The notes under the pieces are model-generated. The model did no database searches. It saw nothing but the letters and a program-made list of their open reading frames with translations, and was not told where the DNA came from. A DNA stretch of 64,000 nt from Marivita sp. GX14005 (GTDB taxonomy: Bacteria; Pseudomonadota; Alphaproteobacteria; Rhodobacterales; Rhodobacteraceae): contig NZ_JAMCCQ010000001.1 in assembly GCF_023370775.1 (NCBI RefSeq), forward strand, positions 682,001 to 746,000, in the 5' to 3' direction. The first letter of the stretch is position 1; each line of letters starts with the position of its first letter. The translations under genes and the position numbers were made by a program. This document shows positions 28,819-37,271 of this stretch, piece after piece.

Positions 28819-30294
28819 ATGACCAAACATTTCCTGCGCGGAGCCGCGCTCGCGGCGCTGCTCGGCGCGCCTGCCCTGGCGCAGCAATCAGACATCACCA
28901 TCGCCCTGCAACTCGAACCGCCCCACCTCGATCCAACGAGCGCGGCCGCCGGGGCCATCGACTCGGTGCTCTATTCCAATGTGTTCGAGGGGCTGACGCG
29001 TTTTGCGTCCGACGGCTCGGTCGTTCCCGGCCTCGCATCCGACTGGGAGATCAGCGTGGATGGCAAAACCTACACCTTCACGCTGCGCGACGGCGTGACC
29101 TTCCATGACGGCACGGCGATGGATGCCGAGGATGTGAAATTCACGCTCGACCGCGCGCGCGCCGAAGACAGTGCCAATGCCCAAAAGGCGCTATTCGAGG
29201 GGATCGAAGAGGTCACCGCCATCGATCCGCGAACCGTTGAAGTGAACCTCAAGGCGCCCGATGGCAATTTCCTCTTCAACCTCGCCTGGGGCGACGCCGT
29301 GATCGTCGCGCCCGAAAGCATCGAGACCATCAAGCAGACCCCCATCGGCACCGGCCCATTCATCTTTGAGGAATGGGTGCAGGGTGACAGGATCGAGCTC
29401 ATGCGCAACCCCGGCTACTGGGGCGAGGCGCCCGCGCTGGAGGCCGCGACCTTCAAGTTCATCTCCGATCCGACCGCCGCCTTCGCCGCGATGATGGCCC
29501 AGGATATCGACGCTTTCGCCGGTTTCCCCGCCCCTGAGAACCTGCCCCAGTTCGAGGCCGATCCGCGGTTTCAGGTGCTGGTCGGCTCGACCGAAGGCGA
29601 GACGATCCTGGCGATGAACCACAAGCAACCGCCCTTCGACGACAAGCGCGTCAGGCAGGCCGTCGCTCATGCCATCGACCGGCAGGCGATCATCGACGGC
29701 GCGATGTTCGGCCAGGGCACGCCCATCGGCACCCATTTCGCACCGCACAATCCCGATTACGTCGATCTGACGGGGCAATCCCCCCATGATCCCGAAAAGG
29801 CCAAGGCCTTGCTCGACGAAGCGGGGCTTCCCGATGGTTTCACCACCACCTTGAAACTGCCGCCCCCTTCCTATGCCCGCCGCGGCGGCGAGATCATCGC
29901 AGCGCAACTTCGCGAAGTGGGGATCAAGACCGAGATCACCAATCTCGAATGGGCGCAATGGCTCGAAGAGGTGTTTCGCGGCAAGGATTTCGGCCTGACC
30001 ATCGTCAGTCATACCGAGCCTTTCGACATCGGCATCTACGCGCGTCCGGATTACTATTTCCAGTATGACAATCCCGAGCTTCAGGATCTGATGAAAACTT
30101 TGGGCGAGACAACCGATCCCGCCCGGCGTTCAGAACTGATTGCCAAGGCACAGCGGATCGTCGCGGACGATTACGTCAACGCCTATCTGTTTCAGCTGGC
30201 TTTCCCCACCGTCGCGGATGCGCGGCTTCGCGGGCTTTGGAAGAACCAGCCGACGCAGGCAACCGATCTCACCGGCGTATCCTGGGCTGAATGA
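28819..30294 (+). CDS. ABC transporter substrate-binding protein, family 5 (peptide/nickel type)
   Basis: 491 residues with a signal peptide (about 1-21, ending APALAQ). The SBP family 5 layout is clear: ALQLEPPHLDPTSA, YSNVFEGLTRF, the LRDGVTFHDGTAMDAEDV segment and DKRVRQAVAHAIDR. Binds peptides, opines or similar solutes in the periplasm. No permease or ATPase gene follows, so this is an orphan binding protein here. CGGAGGG precedes the ATG. The gene ends at the base before the converging oxidoreductase stop codon. Confidence 0.93.
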   Translation: MTKHFLRGAALAALLGAPALAQQSDITIALQLEPPHLDPTSAAAGAIDSVLYSNVFEGLTRFASDGSVVPGLASDWEISVDGKTYTFTLRDGVTFHDGTAMDAEDVKFTLDRARAEDSANAQKALFEGIEEVTAIDPRTVEVNLKAPDGNFLFNLAWGDAVIVAPESIETIKQTPIGTGPFIFEEWVQGDRIELMRNPGYWGEAPALEAATFKFISDPTAAFAAMMAQDIDAFAGFPAPENLPQFEADPRFQVLVGSTEGETILAMNHKQPPFDDKRVRQAVAHAIDRQAIIDGAMFGQGTPIGTHFAPHNPDYVDLTGQSPHDPEKAKALLDEAGLPDGFTTTLKLPPPSYARRGGEIIAAQLREVGIKTEITNLEWAQWLEEVFRGKDFGLTIVSHTEPFDIGIYARPDYYFQYDNPELQDLMKTLGETTDPARRSELIAKAQRIVADDYVNAYLFQLAFPTVADARLRGLWKNQPTQATDLTGVSWAE

Positions 30295-31335
30295 TCACAA
30301 TGACGCCGCGATGCGAAACCCCTCGGGAATCGTGTCGCGGCCACCCAGCAGCAGGTCGGCCATGACATGCGCCACTTTCGGCGCCATGCCGAAGCCGATC
30401 TTGAAACCGCCATTGGCGATGAAATGCCCCGGCCGGTCCGGCCATGCGCCCAGCATCGGGGCGCGCGAGCGTGCACGCGGGCGCACGCCGGCCCAACGGT
30501 CGATCACGGGTGCATCGGCCAGCACCGGCAAGGCGACGCGCGCGCGGGCGATCAGATCGTCGCATCGCGCATCGGTGCTGCCGGGGTCGTCGAACTCCCG
30601 TTCGCTGGTCGAGCCTATCGCGACGGTGCCGTTCGCGTGCGGCACGATATGCAAGCCCTCCACGAAGATTTGTGCCGCATCGGGCGCGGCATATTCGAAC
30701 GCGGCCGATTGGCCCTTGATCCCGGCACCGACCGGCTTGCCCAAAGCGTCTGATAGATCGCGCAGGCCTTGCCAGCCGGTCGCCCAGATCACAGCGCCGC
30801 GGTCCGGCGCGTCGGCCTGAACCTCGACCCCGCGTGATTTCAGCGCGGCAACCAGCGCTGCGCCGGCAAGGCGCGGGTGCATCCGCGCCGTCAGCGTGTC
30901 GTGGATCAGGTAGCCGGTGGGCGAGGCAGGTGCGAAATCGCCCGCCTCGCTGGCCGATATCAACCGCCAGTCCGCGCGGCCCCGCCAAAGCGTCTTCGCC
31001 CCTTCGGCTCGTTCACTCGCAAGCCTCAGGCCCGCCTCATCGACAATCGGCTGCAAACGGCCCGTCCGCGCATAGCCGGGATCGGCCCCGCCAGCGGCCT
31101 TTACCTCGGCCCAGAAATCTTCCGCCATGAGCAGGCTGTCGAGTTGAAACGCCTTCTTGTCGTTCCAGTTCTCCGGCACATGCGGCGCCAGCGCGCCGAC
31201 CAGCCCGCCGCTCGATCCCGCGCCGGGACCGAAAGGGTCAACTAGTTGCACCCGCGCGCCGCGTTGCGCCAGAACCCATGCGATCGAAAGCCCGAATATG
31301 CCCGCCCCGCGCACCGTGAACTCTGCCATTGCCAT
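30295..31335 (-). CDS. FAD-dependent oxidoreductase (DadA/ThiO family; possible MnmC2)
   Basis: 346 residues. The Rossmann FAD motif VRGAGIFGLSIAWVLAQRG is at the N-terminus, and GGFKIGFGMAP near the C-terminus closes the FAD site. Sequence alone cannot separate glycine oxidase, D-amino-acid dehydrogenase and the MnmC oxidase domain. Its divergent neighbour is mnmD, the methyltransferase half of MnmC, making the cmnm5U34 tRNA oxidase (MnmC2) role attractive. Two in-frame ATGs occur (31335, 31329); the first has AGGGG eight bases upstream. The spacer to mnmD is 47 nt. Confidence 0.85.
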   Translation of the reverse strand: MAMAEFTVRGAGIFGLSIAWVLAQRGARVQLVDPFGPGAGSSGGLVGALAPHVPENWNDKKAFQLDSLLMAEDFWAEVKAAGGADPGYARTGRLQPIVDEAGLRLASERAEGAKTLWRGRADWRLISASEAGDFAPASPTGYLIHDTLTARMHPRLAGAALVAALKSRGVEVQADAPDRGAVIWATGWQGLRDLSDALGKPVGAGIKGQSAAFEYAAPDAAQIFVEGLHIVPHANGTVAIGSTSEREFDDPGSTDARCDDLIARARVALPVLADAPVIDRWAGVRPRARSRAPMLGAWPDRPGHFIANGGFKIGFGMAPKVAHVMADLLLGGRDTIPEGFRIAASL

Positions 31336-31382
31336 TCGCCTCGCCCCTCGCCACTGTCGCGCCGCATCTAGGGGATGGCGCG

Positions 31383-32060
31383 ATGATTGACCAGACAAGG
31401 GCGCTCGATTGGCGCGACGGCGATGTGCCTGTCTCGCGGCGCTTCGACGATCCGTATTTCTCGCTCGATGACGGGCTGGCGGAAACACGACATGTGTTCC
31501 TGCATGGCAATCGCTTGCCCGCGCGCTTTCGGGACGGGTTTCACGTTGCCGAGCTTGGCTTCGGCACCGGGCTGAACCTGCTCGCGGCGCTGCATCTTTG
31601 GCGCGAAACGGGGCAAAGCGGCGTCTTGCATTTCACGACTTTCGAAGCCTACCCCCTGCCGCCCGAAGACATGATCCGCGCGCAATCGCGTTTCGCCGAA
31701 CTCGACGCTGTTGCAAAGGATCTCCGCCCATTCTGGGAACAGGATGCGCGCGAGATATCCCTGTCCGACCTGCGGTTTCGGCTGATCGAGGGCGATGCGC
31801 GGCGGACCATCCGGCAAATCGACCACCCTGTCGATGCCTGGTTTCTCGACGGGTTTTCCCCGGCCAAGAACCCTGAACTGTGGGAACCGGCACTATTGGC
31901 AGAGGCCGCGCGGCACACCGCGCCGGGCGGCACCGCCGCCACTTATACCGCCGCCGGCCACGTGCGCCGTGCGCTGGATGCGGCGGGGCTTGTCACGCGC
32001 CGCATCCCCGGCTACGGGCGCAAGCGACACATGACCGTCGCGCAAAAGGCCGCTGGATGA
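31383..32060 (+). CDS. mnmD: tRNA (5-methylaminomethyl-2-thiouridine)(34) methyltransferase MnmD
   Basis: 225 residues. The family signature is strong: SRRFDDPYFS, HVAELGFGTGLNLLAALHLWR (SAM motif I), DAWFLDGFSPAKNPELW and ARHTAPGGTAATYTAAGHVRRALDAAG. Adds the terminal methyl of mnm5(s2)U34 in tRNAs for split codon boxes. In E. coli this is the N-terminal half of MnmC; here it is stand-alone. Its stop overlaps the next ATG by four bases (ATGA). Confidence 0.92.
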   Translation: MIDQTRALDWRDGDVPVSRRFDDPYFSLDDGLAETRHVFLHGNRLPARFRDGFHVAELGFGTGLNLLAALHLWRETGQSGVLHFTTFEAYPLPPEDMIRAQSRFAELDAVAKDLRPFWEQDAREISLSDLRFRLIEGDARRTIRQIDHPVDAWFLDGFSPAKNPELWEPALLAEAARHTAPGGTAATYTAAGHVRRALDAAGLVTRRIPGYGRKRHMTVAQKAAG

Positions 32061-32938
32061 CCACCGTAACCCACAGCACCCAGAACAACACGCTCGGCAT
32101 CTGGCTGATGGTGGCGGTTACGCTCGTTTTCGCGGTGCAGGACGGGCTTTCGCAATATCTGGCAAGCACCTACAACGTGCTGATGATCGTGATGATCCGC
32201 TACTGGTTCTTCGCGGCTTTCGTCATCGTCATAGCGACCCGCCGCGCGGGCGGGGTGCGCGCGGCCGCCGCGACGCGCCAACCCAGGCTTCAAGCCTTCC
32301 GCGGCCTGCTGCTCGTTGGCGAGATCTGCGTGATGGTGTTGTCTTTCACGTATCTCGGCCTCGTGGAGACCCATGCCGTCTTTGCCTGCTACCCGCTCTT
32401 GATCGCAGCGCTGTCGGGGCCGGTCCTCGGCGAATATGTCGGCTGGCGGCGCTACGCGGCTGTTGCGGTCGGCTTCATCGGCATCCTGATCGTCTTGCAA
32501 CCGGGGCTCGCGGTGTTTTCACCCTATGCGATATTGCCCGCCTTCGCGGCGCTGATGTTCGCGCTTTATGGGCTGCTGACACGCTATGCCGCCCGGCGCG
32601 ACAGTGCCGCGACGAGCTTCTTCTGGACGGGAACGGTCGGCGCGGTCGCCATCACGCTTGCCGGGATCTGGTTCTGGGAACCGATGGTCGCACCGGATTG
32701 GCTTTTCATGGCCATGCTTTGCGTCACCGGGGCGCTTGGTCATTTCCTGCTGATCAAATGCTACGATGTCGCGGAGGCCAGCGCGGTGCAGCCCTTTGCC
32801 TATCTGCAACTGCCTTTCGCCATCAGCATCGGGCTTCTGGTGTTCGGCGAAACCGTTGAGCCACATGTGCTTCTCGGCGGTGGATTGATCGTGTCGGCCG
32901 GCCTATTCACCCTCTGGCGCGCGCGGCAGAAGGGTTGA
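32057..32938 (+). CDS. DMT-family (EamA) permease
   Basis: 293 residues with ten predicted transmembrane helices arranged as two EamA repeats (about 15-150 and 160-290). The first helix (GIWLMVAVTLVFAVQDGLSQ) and the ETHAVFACYPLLIAALSG segment fit the drug/metabolite exporter family. Substrate unknown. Coupled to mnmD by ATGA. The final 36 bases overlap the end of the converging lytic transglycosylase. Confidence 0.9.
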   Translation: MTTVTHSTQNNTLGIWLMVAVTLVFAVQDGLSQYLASTYNVLMIVMIRYWFFAAFVIVIATRRAGGVRAAAATRQPRLQAFRGLLLVGEICVMVLSFTYLGLVETHAVFACYPLLIAALSGPVLGEYVGWRRYAAVAVGFIGILIVLQPGLAVFSPYAILPAFAALMFALYGLLTRYAARRDSAATSFFWTGTVGAVAITLAGIWFWEPMVAPDWLFMAMLCVTGALGHFLLIKCYDVAEASAVQPFAYLQLPFAISIGLLVFGETVEPHVLLGGGLIVSAGLFTLWRARQKG

Positions 32939-34867
32939 TCCGGCCAGTTCCTCGGAAAACGGAACGGGATGCGGCGGCTTGCCGAGCCGCGCGCGATAGA
33001 CAGGCAGGCTTTCCGTCACCCGCATGACGTAGTTCCGCGTTTCGGTGAACGGGATATGCTCGATCCAGTCGACGATCGCGGCCGGATCACCGCGCGGGTC
33101 GCCGCGCTCGTTCATCCAGCGTTCGGGGCGGCTTGGCCCGGCGTTGTAGCCGGCAGCGATCATCACCGCGTTCCCGCCGAACTGCCGCGCCAGCCGTTCG
33201 AGATAGGCGCTTCCGAGAACGGCGTTATAGGCCGGATCGGCGATCAGTTTCGGTTCGGAATATTCGACCTGTAGCCAACCCGCCACCTCCTGCGCAGTTC
33301 CGGGCATCACCTGCATCAGCCCACGCGCCCCGACAGGGGAAATGACACGCGGGTCGAATTCCGATTCGCGCCGGGCGATGGCGAGGACAAGCTCGGGCGG
33401 AACGGGAAGTTGCGTGTCCGCCACCGGGTGCAGCGGATAATAAGGCGCATGGACTTCATGCCCGTATTGCGCCGCGCGCTTGCCGAGCATCACCTGAATA
33501 TGCGGCAATTCCAGCTCGGCGAGCATCCGCCCCATCTGCCCGATCTCGCGGCGGTCCAGACTTTCGGCAAGATGCGTCAGGAACCGTTCGGCCAGCGCCG
33601 GTTCCTCGGCATCGAGCAGCAGGATCGCCGCTTTGAAGACAGAGCTTTGCGTGAAATCCGCATCGCGCCAATCGTCGAACGCCTCCTTGCCGGACAAGTG
33701 CGGATCGGGCGCGATCCCGCCCCGTTCGGCGGCGAGCAAACCGTAGAAGGTTGTCTGATACTGGCCGCCGAACGCATAAGCGCGTGTGGCTTCGTCATCG
33801 TTCCCGGCCGCCTCATGTGCACGGCCCAGCCAGTAGCCCGCCCGGCCTAGCGAAATCGGCGTTTCGACCGCGCCCCGAAAGGCCTCGAAATGCGACACGG
33901 CCCGCTGCGGCTCTTCGAGGAACCGCAGGGACAGATACCCAGCCAGCCATTCCAGATCCGCAAAGCGCGATCCATTTTCGAGATGGTGGTTTGCCGCAAG
34001 GTCATAAGCCACGCGATGCTCCCCGGCGCGCATGATCCGCCGGACCAAAAGCGCGCGCTGGCCGGCCCACGCCTCCGGCCTGCCAAGCGTATCGGAAGAG
34101 CGCGAGCGATCGCGCAGAAGCCGCACCGCATCCTCGATCCGGCCCTTGCGCATACGCCAGCCGAACCGCTCGAACGCGAGGCCGGGATCCTCCTTGAGCG
34201 CCTCGGGCACCGCTTCGATCAAAGCATCAACCCCCGGCGCATCGGCGCGCAGGGCGATCCGTGCCTTCGCGAGCGTGTGCCAGCCCTCACTCACCAGCGG
34301 CAGCATCGCCTGCGCATTGCGCGTCCAGCCGTTCCACAGCATCGCGTCCAGCCGCTCGGTATGGTAATCGGCCAGAATATCGTCGAATGAGGCCAGAAAT
34401 GCGGCGCGTTCCTCGTCCACAAGCGACAGCGTTTTCCAGGCGCGGATCACCGTGGCTTCTGCGGCATCGCTTTTCCCGGCCACCAGCTGCGCCCGCGCAA
34501 GCGACAGCGCACCAGCGCCGGTTTCCGGCACATTGGTCTCATAGAAAGCCAGGATCTCTTCGGACGGGGCCGCGACCATCGCGCCTTCGCTCTTCGCGCG
34601 CAGATAGGGCAAGCCGGGCCAATCCGGGTTTCGCGTCAAAAACGCCTGCACCTCCCGCACCGAGCCCAGCCCGGACCGCAGGTAATGCCATAAGATGACA
34701 TCGAGCGCTTCCTGCCCGTCGCCCCGCGCCTCGATCTGCGCGGCGGCCCAGTTGCCATCGCGCATCGCTTCCATCGCGCGTTCCAGAGGGCGCTTGGGAG
34801 GCTGCGCGGCGGACATGGCTGGCAGGAGAAGCAAAATCACCGCCAGAAACGCCTTGAACCGAATCAT
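32903..34867 (-). CDS. Soluble-type lytic murein transglycosylase (Slt70-like)
   Basis: 654 residues: signal peptide (about 1-21, ending PAMSAAQ), a long alpha-superhelical region of TPR-like repeats, and a C-terminal SLT domain with the catalytic Glu in ARRESEFDP, then SPVGARGLMQVMPGTA and AAGYNAGPSR. Cleaves peptidoglycan with 1,6-anhydro-MurNAc formation in the periplasm. The long open frame to 35851 is antisense to dapA; the ATG at 34867 gives the signal peptide. Divergent from dapA across 126 nt. Confidence 0.94.
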   Translation of the reverse strand: MIRFKAFLAVILLLLPAMSAAQPPKRPLERAMEAMRDGNWAAAQIEARGDGQEALDVILWHYLRSGLGSVREVQAFLTRNPDWPGLPYLRAKSEGAMVAAPSEEILAFYETNVPETGAGALSLARAQLVAGKSDAAEATVIRAWKTLSLVDEERAAFLASFDDILADYHTERLDAMLWNGWTRNAQAMLPLVSEGWHTLAKARIALRADAPGVDALIEAVPEALKEDPGLAFERFGWRMRKGRIEDAVRLLRDRSRSSDTLGRPEAWAGQRALLVRRIMRAGEHRVAYDLAANHHLENGSRFADLEWLAGYLSLRFLEEPQRAVSHFEAFRGAVETPISLGRAGYWLGRAHEAAGNDDEATRAYAFGGQYQTTFYGLLAAERGGIAPDPHLSGKEAFDDWRDADFTQSSVFKAAILLLDAEEPALAERFLTHLAESLDRREIGQMGRMLAELELPHIQVMLGKRAAQYGHEVHAPYYPLHPVADTQLPVPPELVLAIARRESEFDPRVISPVGARGLMQVMPGTAQEVAGWLQVEYSEPKLIADPAYNAVLGSAYLERLARQFGGNAVMIAAGYNAGPSRPERWMNERGDPRGDPAAIVDWIEHIPFTETRNYVMRVTESLPVYRARLGKPPHPVPFSEELAGSTLLPRAPEGE

Positions 34868-34993
34868 GCTTGCATTTTCCCCATTGAAACAGGATAGACG
34901 GCTCGCCAAGGATACGCCGCCCCTTTCGAGCTTCAACTCACATCTGCGGGACGGGTTTCCCCGACGGCACCATGAGAAAAAAGGAGCGTGACG

Positions 34994-35869
34994 ATGTTCA
35001 AAGGGTCGATGCCTGCACTGGTCACACCGTTCAAGAACGGTGCAGTGGATTACGACACGCTCAAACATCTGGTCGATTGGCATGTCGAGCAAGGCAGCCA
35101 TGGCCTCGTTCCCGTCGGCACCACGGGCGAGAGCCCGACGCTCAGCCATGAGGAGCACGAAGACGTCGTGACCTGCGTGGTCGAGGCGGCGGCGGGGCGC
35201 ATTCCGGTGATCGCCGGGGCGGGGTCGAACAACACCGACGAGACGATCCGCTTCGTGCAACACGCCGAAGCCACCGGTGCGCAGGCCGCACTTGTCGTGA
35301 CGCCCTACTACAACAAGCCGACACAAAACGGGCTGATCCGCCATTTCACCATGGTGCATGATGCCTGCAACCTGCCGATCATCATCTACAACATCCCAGG
35401 CCGGTCCGTTGTCGACATGCTCCCGCACACGATGGGAGAGCTGGCGAAACTTCCGCGCATCGTCGGGGTCAAGGACGCCACCGGCGATCTTGCCCGCGTC
35501 TGCGCCCAGCGGATCACCTGCGGGCCGGATTTCATCCAGCTTTCGGGCGAGGACGCGACCGCGCATGGCTACAATGCGCAAGGCGGGGTCGGTTGCATTT
35601 CTGTCACGGCCAATGCGGCGCCGGCCCTCTGCGCCGAGCTTCAGGAAGCGACGCTCGCCGGCGATTACGCGAAAGCGCTGACGATCCAGGATCGGCTGAT
35701 GCCGCTGCATCACGCGATTTTTGTGGAACCGGGCCTGTGCGGGGCAAAATACGCGATGCACCGGCAAGGGCTTTGCGAGGAGGATATGCGTCCACCGCTC
35801 TTTCCGGTGACGCAGCCGACGCGCGATCTGATCGATTCCGCGCTCCGCCATGCGGGGCTTTTGAACTGA
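34994..35869 (+). CDS. dapA: 4-hydroxy-tetrahydrodipicolinate synthase
   Basis: 291 residues. Condenses pyruvate and aspartate semialdehyde, the first step of the lysine/meso-DAP branch. [21 protein letters not shown] (catalytic Tyr) and VGVKDATGD (Schiff-base Lys) are intact. The ATG lies seven bases after AAGGAG; an earlier GTG in frame adds two residues. dapB is 9 kb away in this window, so the two lysine genes are not in one operon. Confidence 0.97.
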   Translation: MFKGSMPALVTPFKNGAVDYDTLKHLVDWHVEQGSHGLVPVGTTGESPTLSHEEHEDVVTCVVEAAAGRIPVIAGAGSNNTDETIRFVQHAEATGAQAALVVTPYYNKPTQNGLIRHFTMVHDACNLPIIIYNIPGRSVVDMLPHTMGELAKLPRIVGVKDATGDLARVCAQRITCGPDFIQLSGEDATAHGYNAQGGVGCISVTANAAPALCAELQEATLAGDYAKALTIQDRLMPLHHAIFVEPGLCGAKYAMHRQGLCEEDMRPPLFPVTQPTRDLIDSALRHAGLLN

Positions 35870-35873
35870 GGCG

Positions 35874-35893
35874 TAAACTCATCGATGAGTTTA
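35874..35893. repeat. Perfect 20-bp palindrome after dapA
   Basis: TAAACTCATCGATGAGTTTA, symmetrical at all ten pairs, starting four bases after the dapA stop codon. Being loop-free it looks more like a protein-binding or site-specific DNA symmetry than an RNA hairpin, though a cruciform or long stem is possible. Confidence 0.8.
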
Positions 35894-35894
35894 T

Positions 35895-35914
35895 GAAATC
35901 AGTCAACTGATTTC
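35895..35914. repeat. 9-bp inverted repeat after dapA
   Basis: GAAATCAGT, CA, ACTGATTTC: perfect nine-base arms, directly adjacent to the preceding 20-bp palindrome (one base between them) and two bases before the terminator stem. Confidence 0.8.
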
Positions 35915-35915
35915 G

Positions 35916-35940
35916 GGCCGCGCGGGTTCGCGCGGCCTTT
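35916..35940 (+). terminator. Terminator downstream of dapA
   Basis: GGCCGCGCG, loop GGTT, CGCGCGGCC, then TTT. Nine GC pairs with a short T-run, six bases before the stop of the converging M16 gene. On the plus strand it terminates dapA; the T-run is weak. Confidence 0.75.
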
Positions 35941-35945
35941 CGCTC

Positions 35946-37271
35946 TTACTGGTTTGCGTCTTCGAGGTCGTCCGGCTGTCCCACCACGACGAACCGAAGC
36001 GCCTCGGGCTTGAGGATACGCGCCGCGACGCGCTGGATATCCTCCAGCGTGATCGCCTCGATCATGTCGTTGCGCTCGGACACATAGCTTGCCGGCAACC
36101 CGTCCATCTGCATCCCGACTAGAATATTGGCGATCTGGCCATTCCCGTCGAACCGCAGCGGATAGGCCCCCGTCAGATAGGTCTTGGCGCTCTCCAGCTC
36201 TTCCTCGGTCACGCCGGTTTCGGCCATCTTCGCCCATTCGTCCCGGATCACTTCGATGGCCTCGGCCATGCGGTCATTGGCGCTCGACACGCGGCCAAGA
36301 TAGAGCGCGGCGTGATCTTTCGGAACGAGATAGCTGTAGACGCCATAGGTCAGCCCACGCTTCTCGCGCACCTCCTCCATCAGTCGCGCCTCGAACCCGC
36401 CGCCGCCGAGGATTTCGTTCAGGACATAGGCGGCGAGGAAATCGGGATCGTCGCGGGCCAGCCCGTCATGGCCGAAGACCGCGACCGATTGGGGCACGTC
36501 GAAGGGCACGACCGTAACGCCCGCCTCGGTCGAAACGTCGATATCCTCCGGCAGCGCCGCGCCGGTCTGCGGCAGATCGGCCAGAAGCGTATCGAGCGCG
36601 CCGGCAAGCTCCTCGGGCGTGATCGCGCCGGCTGCTCCGACATGGACGCGGTCGCGGGCCAGCGCGCCCTCATGCGCCTCAACAAGATCCTCGCGTTCGA
36701 GCGCGGCGAGGCTGTCCAGCGTGCCTTCGATGCGCGATCCGTAGGGGTGATCGCCGAACGCGCGTTCGTTGAACTGCATCGAGGCGATCGCGTCCGGATC
36801 CTGCGCATCCGAGCGAATGACCGAAGCAATCTGCGCGCGGACGCGGTCGATGGCGTCCTGATCGAAACGCGGCTGCGTCAGCGCCTTGCGCAGCAGATCG
36901 AGCGCTTCGTCCTGATTTTCCTTCAGAAACCGGGCCGAAACGGAAACAGCGTCATCGCCCACGTCGAAGCGGAAACTGGCGGCCAGCGCTTCGGCCTCTT
37001 CCGCGAAGGCACGCGCGTCCATGTCGCCCGCGCCCTCTTCAAGCAGGCCGACCATCAGGTTGGTCGCACCGCGTTTGCCCGGCGCATCGAGCGACGCGCC
37101 GCCCCGAAAGCGCAGCTCGAGCGCGACAATGGGGATCGAATGTTCCTCGACAAGCCACGCCTCGACGCCGCTTTCGGTCTCGACCTCGGCAATGTCGATC
37201 TCGGCTTGAAGCGGCAGGGCGAAGAGCAGCCCAGCCGTCAGCGCGGCGGTGAATTTTCCGATGAAGCTCAT
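35946..37271 (-). CDS. M16-family peptidase homologue, inactive subunit type
   Basis: 441 residues with a signal peptide (about 1-23). Two M16 half-domains are present (family positions RGGASLDAPGKRGATNLMVGLL and a C-terminal half containing REKRGLTYGVYSYLVP with the substrate-binding R/Y pair). The zinc motif HxxEH is replaced by NLMVGLLEEG, so it cannot be a zinc protease by itself. It is the regulatory partner of the upstream M16 gene, whose stop overlaps this start by four bases, as with alpha/beta pairs of mitochondrial processing peptidase. Confidence 0.92.
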   Translation of the reverse strand: MSFIGKFTAALTAGLLFALPLQAEIDIAEVETESGVEAWLVEEHSIPIVALELRFRGGASLDAPGKRGATNLMVGLLEEGAGDMDARAFAEEAEALAASFRFDVGDDAVSVSARFLKENQDEALDLLRKALTQPRFDQDAIDRVRAQIASVIRSDAQDPDAIASMQFNERAFGDHPYGSRIEGTLDSLAALEREDLVEAHEGALARDRVHVGAAGAITPEELAGALDTLLADLPQTGAALPEDIDVSTEAGVTVVPFDVPQSVAVFGHDGLARDDPDFLAAYVLNEILGGGGFEARLMEEVREKRGLTYGVYSYLVPKDHAALYLGRVSSANDRMAEAIEVIRDEWAKMAETGVTEEELESAKTYLTGAYPLRFDGNGQIANILVGMQMDGLPASYVSERNDMIEAITLEDIQRVAARILKPEALRFVVVGQPDDLEDANQ

